Positions 14,545 to 20,930 of a DNA stretch of 21,026 nucleotides are shown here, one piece after another. Below the pieces are notes generated by a model, which was given only the letters and a program-made list of their open reading frames with translations, was not told the DNA's origin and searched no databases. Positions within the stretch are counted from its first letter, which is position 1, and the number at the start of each line of letters is the position of its first letter. The DNA comes from an uncultured Dorea sp. (GTDB taxonomy: Bacteria; Bacillota; Clostridia; Lachnospirales; Lachnospiraceae), in the NCBI GenBank assembly GCA_910584615.1, contig CAJUAM010000046.1, positions 1 to 21,026 on the forward strand, given 5' to 3'. The translations under genes and the position numbers were made by a program.

Positions 14545-15531
14545 TTATCCCCACTGTGTACCAACACCGGCTTCAAGAGCTTTTTCATATATGATCTTTG
14601 CAGTTACAAGATCCTGCGCTCCCACTCCGACTGTCTCATACACAATGATCTCATCATCGTTCTCCCTGCCAACCAGTTCTCCTTTGACTACCTTTCCGAT
14701 ATCGCCAGTAAAATCATCCTTTGTAATGATCCCTTCCTCTAATGGTATCAGGATGTCACCTGATTCTGAAAGAACAGCTTCCTGAGAATCAAAATAAATT
14801 TTTGATGCCCGCGGCAGTATTGCCGGATCCATTTCCTGCATATGATGCTGATATGCTCCCACACAGCTTACAGTACAGCCTTTCTTCACCTTTGTTCCGT
14901 CAAATACAGGCTTTGATGACGGTGTAACCGTGATCAGAAGATCCGCATCGTCAATTGCTTCATCAGAAGATTTAACCGCTGTAATCTTTGTACCGTAAGA
15001 CTTTAACTCTTCCTGCATCTGTTCTGCGAAATTTTTCGTTCTGTCATAATTCAAGTCATATACCCGCACTTCTTCCAACTTCCTTACTGCAATCATTGCT
15101 TCCAGCTGGGTTGCAGCCTGTCCCCCGGTTCCGATCAACGCGCCGATCCGGCAATCCTTCTTTGCCAGCATATCAAATGCCACACCAGAAGAAGCGCCCG
15201 TCCGAAGCTGTGTCACATATGTTCCGTCCAGAACCGCCGTTACGACTCCCGTTTTCCCATCTATCAAAAGCACCTGTGCCGGTGACGACGGCAGTCCGTT
15301 GTCAATATTATGCGGGAAAATATTAACCGTCTTAAGCGCTGCTGCATCCATTTCCTCTATATACGCCGGCATGAAAAGAAAACATCCTTCATATCTTGGC
15401 GCCTGAATCTTTGTGCGGAGCGGTGAATCACATTTTCCATCTACTACATATGCAAATGCTTTTTTATCTGCCTCTACCGCATCGCGAATTGAAAACACTT
15501 TTTTAATATCCTCTCTTGACAAAAGTAACAT
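14545..15531 (-). CDS. Ornithine cyclodeaminase/mu-crystallin family, probably a ketimine reductase
   Basis: A 328-residue NAD(P)-dependent enzyme. Family features are LKTVNIFPHN near residue 66 (conserved Lys), TYVTQLRTGASSG near 103-115, the Rossmann motif IGTGGQAATQLEAM near 132-145 and VSCVGAYQHHMQEMDP near 222-237. True ornithine cyclodeaminases carry Asp in the GAD segment of that last motif; here it is GAY, as in several ketimine or pyrroline-2-carboxylate reductases of the family. Reduction of a cyclic or linear imine acid, or the reverse oxidation, is therefore more likely than ornithine deamination. A strong AAGGAGG precedes the ATG. It follows the TSUP permease gene by 11 bases in the dehydratase operon. 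Confidence 0.88.
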   Translation of the reverse strand: MLLLSREDIKKVFSIRDAVEADKKAFAYVVDGKCDSPLRTKIQAPRYEGCFLFMPAYIEEMDAAALKTVNIFPHNIDNGLPSSPAQVLLIDGKTGVVTAVLDGTYVTQLRTGASSGVAFDMLAKKDCRIGALIGTGGQAATQLEAMIAVRKLEEVRVYDLNYDRTKNFAEQMQEELKSYGTKITAVKSSDEAIDDADLLITVTPSSKPVFDGTKVKKGCTVSCVGAYQHHMQEMDPAILPRASKIYFDSQEAVLSESGDILIPLEEGIITKDDFTGDIGKVVKGELVGRENDDEIIVYETVGVGAQDLVTAKIIYEKALEAGVGTQWG

Positions 15532-15542
15532 ATTATTCCTCC

Positions 15543-16418
15543 TTACGCATTTTTCTTCTCTTTCATTAATGTAATAATAAAGGATACAGACATATAAATC
15601 AATACCAGCGCCACAATGTATGTCAGTGCTGTGATCGGCATCGACTTCACAATATAGTAAGCTACAAATACGCCTAAAATCCCGGTAACTGAAGCAATTA
15701 CCGCTGCACCCCTGTTATACCTTCCACTCTTGATAAATTCCACACTCGCCGGAGGCATCAAAAAGGCACAGGAGCCCATCATGATCGGAAAAGCTACGGT
15801 AAGATTCATTCCAAGTAATGCGCATAAGGCCATACATGGCGCATATAATCCCACGCCGCAGGTCATCAGAGCGCCCAACACAAAGTTTACCGCTATTCCG
15901 ATAACCAGCTTCGCACCTGTCAGTCCTGTTGCCTCTCCCATGATTCCAAACGGCCCGATCCCATTGATCTTGACTACAAGTATGACTGCCACAAACGGCA
16001 GAGTAACCGCCAATACCCCGCGGATAGCATTGATTGGAAGTTTGGATACGATTCTGGCTCCGACAACCGCACCTAAAGCAGAGGCCAGAATCATGGTAAC
16101 CAGTGTAACCGTCTCTACCTCCACAATATCCAAAAACAAAAGAAACTCTACTGCCACCGGAATTGCGAAGATGACATTTCCATTTCCCGGAAGTTCATCA
16201 TCCGGACTCAGCTTGGTAAACTTAAAAAATGCTGCCTGTGTTGCATTGCTGCCGACTCCCAGAGTATCTAAAATATTTATTATAAATCCCATGATCCCGT
16301 ATAACACTTTAGTTGCCGCCGGAACATCCTTAGGACCATTCTTTTGTACATCCCTGTAAAGATATGCTCCGTAAAATACAATAAACAGTACAGTAATAAC
16401 CCGAAATGCAAGTATCAT
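15543..16418 (-). CDS. TSUP-family (TauE/SafE-like) membrane permease
   Basis: A 291-residue protein with about eight membrane segments in two halves. Each half opens with a similar Gly-rich re-entrant segment: GFIINILDTLGVGSNATQAA near residue 44-63 and VNFVLGALMTCGVGLYAPCM near 176-195, as in the TSUP family of sulfite, sulfonate and organic-acid exporters. IGIVGARIVSKLPI-type helix ends are also present (GAVVGARIVSKLPIN near 115-129). The substrate cannot be read from sequence; its place between a dehydratase and an imine reductase gene suggests an organic or sulfonated acid of that pathway. An AAAGGAGG ribosome binding site precedes the ATG, and 17 bases separate it from the dehydratase gene. 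Confidence 0.82.
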   Translation of the reverse strand: MILAFRVITVLFIVFYGAYLYRDVQKNGPKDVPAATKVLYGIMGFIINILDTLGVGSNATQAAFFKFTKLSPDDELPGNGNVIFAIPVAVEFLLFLDIVEVETVTLVTMILASALGAVVGARIVSKLPINAIRGVLAVTLPFVAVILVVKINGIGPFGIMGEATGLTGAKLVIGIAVNFVLGALMTCGVGLYAPCMALCALLGMNLTVAFPIMMGSCAFLMPPASVEFIKSGRYNRGAAVIASVTGILGVFVAYYIVKSMPITALTYIVALVLIYMSVSFIITLMKEKKNA

Positions 16419-16435
16419 TATTTATCCTCCTTTAT

Positions 16436-18106
16436 CTAACTGTTAAATTTCGCCTCTAAATCCCATGGCTGCATCGCTCCGCCTTCTTCTGCCGGGCGGC
16501 ACATCTTCGCATAAATATTAAGACATCCTTTTGCTTCTTTCAGCGGAGGACATACCCATACCTTTCTTCTTCTCTCAATCTCATCTTCCGGAACCAGGAG
16601 AGAGATCTCACCGCCATTAATATCCATGACAATCTCATCGCCATTTTCTACAAGGGCAATCAGGCCTCCATCGTAAGCCTCCGGTGACACGTGTCCAACG
16701 ATCGCTCCGTAATTGAATCCTGAAAATCTCGCATCAGAAATCAGACCTACGCTCTTATGCAGCCCTTTCCCGATCAGAGCATCGATGCTTAGCATCAGCT
16801 CCTTCATACCCGGTGCCCCCTTACATCCTTCATAGCGGATCACGATTATATCCCCGGGAACGATGGCTCCTGCCTGGATTGCATCAAATGCTGCCCTGTC
16901 CCCATCGAACACTTTTGCCTTGCCTTTGAGATATTTCACTTCCTCATAGACAGCCGTAGGCCGGACGATCGCGCCATTAGGCGATAAATTTCCTCTCAGG
17001 ATCTTTAACCCCGGCTCATTGAACAGCGGTTTTTCCAGAGAATGAATGACTTTATTTTCCTGAGGTGTTACCTTTGATAACATCTCCTTCCATGTGCTTC
17101 CATACATACCCGGTACTTCGGTAAACAGCTTACTCTCCAGCTGTTTCATCACATTCATAACCCCGCCGGCATAATGGAAATCAACCACTGTATAGGGACC
17201 GCTTGGAACAACCGCATTGATACACGGAATCTCTCCCGCGTACTTTTCAAAATCCGCCAGTGTCATCTTGATCCCCAGCTCATAAGCATAAGACTGCAGA
17301 TGCAGTACCGCATTGGTAGAACCGGCAACTGCCATATCAAACATGATCGCATTCATCAGCACTTCTTTTGTGATCAATTCTGATGGTTTCCGTCCTGCCT
17401 TCACAAGTTCCACCGCATATGCTCCGGCTTCCCTTGCTTTCCTGAGCTTCGCATTATCGGATGCCGGAATAGTCGCCGTACCAGGAAGTACCAGATTCAG
17501 GACTTCTCCCAACATCTGCATAGTGTTGGCCGTTCCCATAGACGGACATGCTCCGAAGGACGGACAGACACTATCCTCCAGTCCGAACAATTCCTCTTCA
17601 GTGGCACCGGAAAAACGTGCCGAATCCAGATCCGCCTCTACAACTGTCTTTCCGCAATACTGTCCCGGCTGCATGGAGCCGCCTGTCACAACCATAGACG
17701 GAATATCAAGCCGCATAGCCGCGAGATAACATCCCGCGATAATATTGTCGCAAGATGCCACCATCACAAGACCATCAAAATTATGCACTCTTGTGACAAA
17801 TTCAACAGACATGGCAACAATATCTCTTCCAACCTGCTCGTATTTCAACTCCTCTGCTCCATTCGCCATGTTTCCGCAGGTCGCCGGAATCCCGAATTCC
17901 ACCGGAACACCGCCTGCTGCCCAGATTCCCTCTTTAACAGCTTCAGCGATCTGACGCAGATGAGCAGATCCGGGCGATCCTGCCATATATGAATTCGGCA
18001 CGCCGATATGTGGTTTCTTCCTGATATCCCCATCCGAATATCCCGCCGCTTTCATCATCACACGTCTATGTGCCGCTTCCGCTCCATTCCAAAATTCTGT
18101 ACCCAT
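16436..18106 (-). CDS. Divergent IlvD/Edd-family dehydratase
   Basis: A 556-residue protein of the dihydroxy-acid/sugar-acid dehydratase family. Visible landmarks are SCDN (118-121), CPSFGACPSMGTANTM (181-196), GSTNAVLHLQ, RYEGCKGAPGMKEL and LISDARFSGFNYG with VGHVSPEAYDGG after it. The Fe-S ligands Cys119 and Cys187 and the catalytic Ser of RFSG are kept. By eye alignment with E. coli IlvD, the Mg-ligand Asp81 is replaced by Gly78 (ATCGNMANG) and the carbamylated Lys124 by Asn121, so it is unlikely to be the biosynthetic IlvD. It should still dehydrate a hydroxy acid to a 2-oxo acid, but the substrate is unknown. An AAAGGAGGAG site precedes the ATG. It is first in the operon with the TSUP permease and imine reductase, opposite the LysR gene. 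Confidence 0.88.
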   Translation of the reverse strand: MGTEFWNGAEAAHRRVMMKAAGYSDGDIRKKPHIGVPNSYMAGSPGSAHLRQIAEAVKEGIWAAGGVPVEFGIPATCGNMANGAEELKYEQVGRDIVAMSVEFVTRVHNFDGLVMVASCDNIIAGCYLAAMRLDIPSMVVTGGSMQPGQYCGKTVVEADLDSARFSGATEEELFGLEDSVCPSFGACPSMGTANTMQMLGEVLNLVLPGTATIPASDNAKLRKAREAGAYAVELVKAGRKPSELITKEVLMNAIMFDMAVAGSTNAVLHLQSYAYELGIKMTLADFEKYAGEIPCINAVVPSGPYTVVDFHYAGGVMNVMKQLESKLFTEVPGMYGSTWKEMLSKVTPQENKVIHSLEKPLFNEPGLKILRGNLSPNGAIVRPTAVYEEVKYLKGKAKVFDGDRAAFDAIQAGAIVPGDIIVIRYEGCKGAPGMKELMLSIDALIGKGLHKSVGLISDARFSGFNYGAIVGHVSPEAYDGGLIALVENGDEIVMDINGGEISLLVPEDEIERRRKVWVCPPLKEAKGCLNIYAKMCRPAEEGGAMQPWDLEAKFNS

Positions 18107-18167
18107 TTTTCTCCTCCTTTTTCGTCTGCTCTTAAATCATTGGATTGTTAAATTACCATGAATACTC

Positions 18168-18196
18168 TTGACAGTTATTTATCTCTTATGTTAATA
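18168..18196 (+). promoter_or_regulatory. Possible promoter of the LysR gene
   Basis: TTGACA (18168-18173) with TTAATA (18191-18196) at 17 bases; TAATAA is at 18. The leader would be about 145 bases and would include the operator. The -10 is weak, so this is tentative. Confidence 0.3.
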
Positions 18197-18204
18197 ATAA
18201 AGAA

Positions 18205-18251
18205 AACTTATAGATAAATAAACTTAATGTTATTTATTATACCTATAAGTT
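18205..18251. repeat. Interrupted inverted repeat in the lysR-dehydratase intergenic region
   Basis: AACTTATAG-ATAAATAA (18205-18221) is the exact reverse complement of TTATTTAT (18230-18237) plus CTATAAGTT (18243-18251), with five extra bases TATAC on the right arm. The loop is eight bases. It overlaps the LTTR box and the -10 box of the dehydratase promoter, so it is probably part of the regulatory region. Confidence 0.7.
18236..18241 (-). promoter_or_regulatory. -10 box of the dehydratase operon promoter
   Basis: A perfect TATAAT on the minus strand with no recognisable -35 hexamer; the LTTR box occupies that position instead. A missing -35 is common at LysR-activated promoters. Transcription would start near 18229, giving a leader of about 120 bases before the dehydratase gene. 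Confidence 0.5.
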
Positions 18252-18259
18252 TCGCTTAT
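18245..18259. promoter_or_regulatory. LysR-type operator (T-N11-A box)
   Basis: ATAAGTTTCGCTTAT has perfect five-base dyad arms around five bases and fits the T-N11-A pattern bound by LysR-type regulators. It lies next to the TATAAT of the dehydratase operon and between the divergent lysR and dehydratase genes, the usual place for an autoregulated LTTR site. Confidence 0.65.
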
Positions 18260-18346
18260 GGATCTGATATTTAATGTGTTCTGGTATTCATTTTAAGTTT
18301 TATTAATTTAACATATTAATTTTTCTTATATTTTGAGGTGAGAACA

Positions 18347-19219
18347 GTGAGCAAATATGAAATCATACTAGATGTGTGTAAGACAGGCAGCATTTCTAAA
18401 ACAGCAGTCAAATACAACTATACGCAGTCCGCTGTCAGCCAGCTTATCAAAAGCTTTGAAAAGGAGCTTGGGCTTTCTTTATTTAAACGTACAAAACACG
18501 GTGTCCAGCCTTTGCCGAATACTGAAGAAATCGTACATTCTCTGGAAATCATCTGTTTTGAGGAGAAAAAGATCCAACAGACTGCTGCCGACTTAAACAG
18601 CCTTGATAATGGTTATATCCGTATTGGCTCAATCCAGAGCATCTCTTATCACTGGCTGCCGGATATACTGCGGAAATTTTCAAATGTATACCCCAAGATC
18701 ACTTTTGAACTGTACGTGGAGGGCTTCCGCCCGCTTATTAACAACTTAAAAAATAACAAACTTGACTGTATCTTTGTATCCCGTTACTCGGTTCCGGACT
18801 ATCCTTTCACCCCTCTGGGAAGAGATGAACTTATGCTGGTGACCCCTAAAGGACACCCTCTGTCCGAACAAGTCGCAGTCTCTCTTTCTGATGTTGACAA
18901 ACAAGACTTCATACTGACCTGCGACCGTCTGGACTACGAGACCGGAAAGATCTTTGAGATGAATGGAATACGTCCGAAAATCCGCTACCAGGTGAATGAA
19001 GATTTTGCTGCCCTGAAGATGGTAGAAGAAGGCTTTGGTATCACGATCCTGCCAAAGCTGCTTTTGCACAATGCCCCGTTTGATGTCTGTGTGCGGTCTT
19101 TTACTGAGCATTACTCCCGTGTCTTGGGAGCAGCGTGGCTTCCGGATACACAACCCTCCCCAGCCACTTTAAAATTTTTGTCTTTTGCAGAAGAATGGAG
19201 CGGATCTATGTCATCATAA
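18347..19219 (+). CDS. LysR-family transcriptional regulator
   Basis: A 290-residue LTTR. The N-terminal winged helix-turn-helix covers residues 2-60: YEIILDVCKTGSISKTAVKY, then NYTQSAVSQLIKSFEKELG, then LFKRTKHGVQPLPN. A linker helix and a periplasmic-binding-type effector domain follow (about 85-285: GYIRIGSIQSISYHWLPDIL at its start, MVEEGFGITILPKLL near its end). The GTG at 18347 is chosen over the GTG at 18338 because GAGGTGAG overlaps the earlier codon, and LTTRs typically begin Met-Ser-Lys-Tyr-Glu. It is divergent from the dehydratase operon, which it probably activates in response to a substrate or intermediate of that pathway. Confidence 0.93.
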   Translation: MSKYEIILDVCKTGSISKTAVKYNYTQSAVSQLIKSFEKELGLSLFKRTKHGVQPLPNTEEIVHSLEIICFEEKKIQQTAADLNSLDNGYIRIGSIQSISYHWLPDILRKFSNVYPKITFELYVEGFRPLINNLKNNKLDCIFVSRYSVPDYPFTPLGRDELMLVTPKGHPLSEQVAVSLSDVDKQDFILTCDRLDYETGKIFEMNGIRPKIRYQVNEDFAALKMVEEGFGITILPKLLLHNAPFDVCVRSFTEHYSRVLGAAWLPDTQPSPATLKFLSFAEEWSGSMSS

Positions 19220-19230
19220 TATCCGCTCCA
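19196..19230. repeat. Inverted repeat across the lysR stop codon
   Basis: TGGAGCGGAT (19196-19205) and ATCCGCTCCA (19221-19230) are perfect ten-base arms around a 15-base loop containing the TAA stop. No T-run follows on either strand, so it is at most a weak terminator or an mRNA 3' end stabiliser. Confidence 0.6.
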
Positions 19231-19297
19231 GCCATCCATTTCATAATATATTTTACTTATGCCTTCTCCCCTGCAAAATACCCTTTCACCAGCTTCA

Positions 19298-19963
19298 CTA
19301 AGAAATGGCTGACTTTTTTACTTGACTCAACGCATTCGCAACTGTTGGTATTGATATGACAACCACTGTGATCAAGCCTTCCGCCAGTAAATAACTGTAA
19401 TTATACACTACAGGATATATACTTTTCAATGACTGCGGAAAGTCTTCCGGCATATAATCCATCCAGTAGAGATATCCGCCTAATGCATGGAATACCCCTC
19501 TTAAAATTACTGCCGCAATATATCCTTTTAACAGTCCGTATGACTGTTTTGCATAAAATCCGGCGATACCAAGGGCTGCAAATGCCAGGATATAATCACA
19601 ACACACCTGAAAAAAGGACAATACAAAAGGTTCTTGTATAAACTGCAGGATACTGTAGGCAATTCCCACTAAAATTCCTGTCTTTACACCATACCAGTTC
19701 GCGATCAGTACAATGAAAAGCATGCTGCACAAAGTCACACTTCCTCCCCACGGCATCTTAAATATCTTTATATAAGATGTCACAAATGCAAGTGCCATCG
19801 CCATACCGCAGAAAACAAGCTGCTTTGTAGCCATCCTGCTTTTCTCAGAACTTTTCCCTGCAAAAACAGCGGCCGCCAAAAATATAACAACCCCTGCCGC
19901 AATACATACCGTGTAACCGACCGTCGTCAGACCACCCTCCACATTCACCATAAACTGAAACAT
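19298..19963 (-). CDS. thiT: Thiamine ECF transporter S component ThiT
   Basis: A 221-residue membrane protein. After a first hydrophobic segment (about 15-36) it shows the ThiT pattern: MAMALAFVTSYIKIFKMPWGGSVTLCSM near residues 54-81, WYGVKTGILVGIAYSILQFI near 90-109, DYILAFAALGIAGF near 123-136, RGVFHALGGYLYWMDYMPE near 155-173 and YNYSYLLAEGL near 187-197. These hold the aromatic, His and Asn residues that line the thiamine site in known ThiT. It binds thiamine and needs the shared ECF energising module, which is not encoded here. It is preceded by a TPP riboswitch. The reading frame may be shortened at its end: an A-run at codons near 19314-19319 followed by an alternative frame suggests a frameshift. 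Confidence 0.93.
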   Translation of the reverse strand: MFQFMVNVEGGLTTVGYTVCIAAGVVIFLAAAVFAGKSSEKSRMATKQLVFCGMAMALAFVTSYIKIFKMPWGGSVTLCSMLFIVLIANWYGVKTGILVGIAYSILQFIQEPFVLSFFQVCCDYILAFAALGIAGFYAKQSYGLLKGYIAAVILRGVFHALGGYLYWMDYMPEDFPQSLKSIYPVVYNYSYLLAEGLITVVVISIPTVANALSQVKKSAIS

Positions 19964-20000
19964 AAAAAACCTCCTTCATCTTCGATTGAAGACAAAGGAG
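19964..20000 (-). terminator. Terminator/RBS-sequestering hairpin of the TPP riboswitch
   Basis: On the minus strand CTCCTTTGTCTTC pairs with GAAGATGAAGGAG over 13 positions (two G-U pairs) around AATC, followed by G and six T, and then at once the ATG of thiT. The right arm contains the ribosome binding site AAGGAGG, so one hairpin can both terminate transcription and hide the start. Confidence 0.85.
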
Positions 20001-20011
20001 ATTCAACATCT

Positions 20012-20112
20012 CTCATAACGCATCCCTACGTTGGCATTATCCAAATCAGGTTATAGGTCTGGGCGGTATCAGCCCACTCTCAGCCTGCTTCCATGCAAGC
20101 TCCCTTGTCATC
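20012..20112 (-). ncRNA. TPP riboswitch (THI element)
   Basis: The minus strand contains the conserved TPP aptamer blocks: GCAGGCTGAGAGTGG (near 20070-20084), ACCTGATTTGGATAATGCC (near 20034-20052) and ACGTAGGGA (near 20024-20032). It lies between a good promoter and thiT. Binding of thiamine pyrophosphate should favour the hairpin at 19964-20000 and reduce thiamine uptake. Confidence 0.97.
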
Positions 20113-20138
20113 AATCATATGTAATTTTTATAGTGGTT

Positions 20139-20167
20139 ATCATAACGCATTATCAGCAGAATGTCAA
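20139..20167 (-). promoter_or_regulatory. Promoter of the TPP riboswitch-thiT unit
   Basis: TTGACA (20162-20167) and TATGAT (20139-20144) with a 17-base spacer on the minus strand; start near 20132, about 20 bases before the aptamer. Confidence 0.85.
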
Positions 20168-20199
20168 TCTTTACATTTTCTGCGTCAATCAGGTCTTCA

Positions 20200-20625
20200 T
20201 TATTCATTAGTCTCCTCTAGCATCTCAATCCGGAATTTTTCAGGATCATCAATAATATTGTACTGTCTCTCTTCCGCCTCTTGTATATACCGAAATTTAA
20301 AATTCCCCTCTCCTTCATCTGCCTCTTTTTTGTTTAGACAGATAGTTACAACCAGTTCATTTGGCTTTGACAGATCATAACTGAACCGAACATTTTTAAA
20401 ACTATTTTCTCTACACTTTTCCACGATTTTTTCAGCACATTTCTCCTTATCAGAAATACCTTTCTCATTCGCAATCACAGTAATCCTTTCACTATGGTAT
20501 CCTCCCATACTTGCAGAACTGCTGCTGTACACCAGCATATCTTGTGACTCTTTGCTGCCGAACATTACAGCCAAAGTAATACTTATCGTCAAAATGATAC
20601 ATCCTATAATATAATCTCTTCTCAT
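20200..20625 (-). CDS. Uncharacterised small membrane-anchored protein
   Basis: A 141-residue protein I do not recognise. One N-terminal hydrophobic segment (about residues 5-23, after MRRD) would place the rest outside the cell. It is followed by a Ser-rich stretch (YSSSSAS) and a charged region with EKCAEKIVEKCRENSFKNVRFSYDLS near 60-85. The pattern of a strand (ERITVIAN), a helix and another strand (ELVVTICL) suggests a small alpha/beta module. The C-terminus is acidic. The ATG follows GAGGTG. It has its own promoter with a palindrome on the -10 and is divergent from an XRE regulator. Function unknown. Confidence 0.75.
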   Translation of the reverse strand: MRRDYIIGCIILTISITLAVMFGSKESQDMLVYSSSSASMGGYHSERITVIANEKGISDKEKCAEKIVEKCRENSFKNVRFSYDLSKPNELVVTICLNKKEADEGEGNFKFRYIQEAEERQYNIIDDPEKFRIEMLEETNE

Positions 20626-20651
20626 TTTGCACCTCTATACATCTGTATTTT

Positions 20652-20664
20652 AGTACAGTGTACT
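20652..20664. promoter_or_regulatory. Palindromic operator candidate
   Basis: AGTACA-G-TGTACT is a perfect 13-base inverted repeat covering most of the -10 box (20657-20662) of the minus-strand promoter. A dimeric repressor bound here would block that promoter; the XRE protein encoded 66 bases away is the obvious candidate. Confidence 0.5.
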
Positions 20665-20685
20665 GCAATGCAACTTATGTTTCAA
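20657..20685 (-). promoter_or_regulatory. Promoter of the small membrane-anchored protein gene
   Basis: TTGAAA (20680-20685) and TACACT (20657-20662), 17 bases apart on the minus strand, about 32 bases before the start codon. Confidence 0.65.
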
Positions 20686-20697
20686 TAGACATGTAAT

Positions 20698-20703
20698 TAT
20701 AAT
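20698..20703 (+). promoter_or_regulatory. -10 box of the XRE regulator gene
   Basis: A perfect TATAAT 27 bases before the ATG; the -35 (TTATGT at 17 bases) is poor. The region overlaps the divergent promoter. Confidence 0.4.
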
Positions 20704-20729
20704 TTCTTTTATGAAGGAAGGTTTGCATT

Positions 20730-20930
20730 ATGACGATTTATATTGACCTTGAGCGTGTCATTAAAGACAAGAATGTGAGCAAAAATAAAGTTTGTGAAGT
20801 ATGCCACCTGCAGCGTACGCAACTTAATAATTACTGTAAAAGCAAAGTATCTCGAATGGATCTTGATATACTGGCAAGACTCTGTGCTTACTTGGACTGT
20901 ACGCCAAATGATATTTTAAAACTGCAGTGA
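20730..20930 (+). CDS. Small XRE-family (Cro/C1-type) helix-turn-helix protein
   Basis: A 66-residue protein that is almost entirely an HTH domain of the Cro/C1 type. IDLERVIKDKNVSKNKVCEV holds helices 1-2, CHLQRTQLNNYCKSK the recognition helix, and MDLDILARLCAYLDCTPNDILKL the closing helices. The DLDILARLCxxLxCxPxDIL ending is typical of the YozG/HTH_26 group. GAAGGAAGG precedes the ATG. It probably regulates itself and the divergent small membrane protein gene through the palindrome at 20652-20664; this link is an inference from position. Cysteines at three places are more than usual for so short a regulator. Confidence 0.88.
   Translation: MTIYIDLERVIKDKNVSKNKVCEVCHLQRTQLNNYCKSKVSRMDLDILARLCAYLDCTPNDILKLQ

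Noticed and set aside
15730..16359. A 209-codon open frame on the plus strand opposite the TSUP gene
   Set aside because: Composition (Thr/Ser/Pro-rich, low complexity) is what the complement of a membrane protein gene gives; no ribosome binding site.
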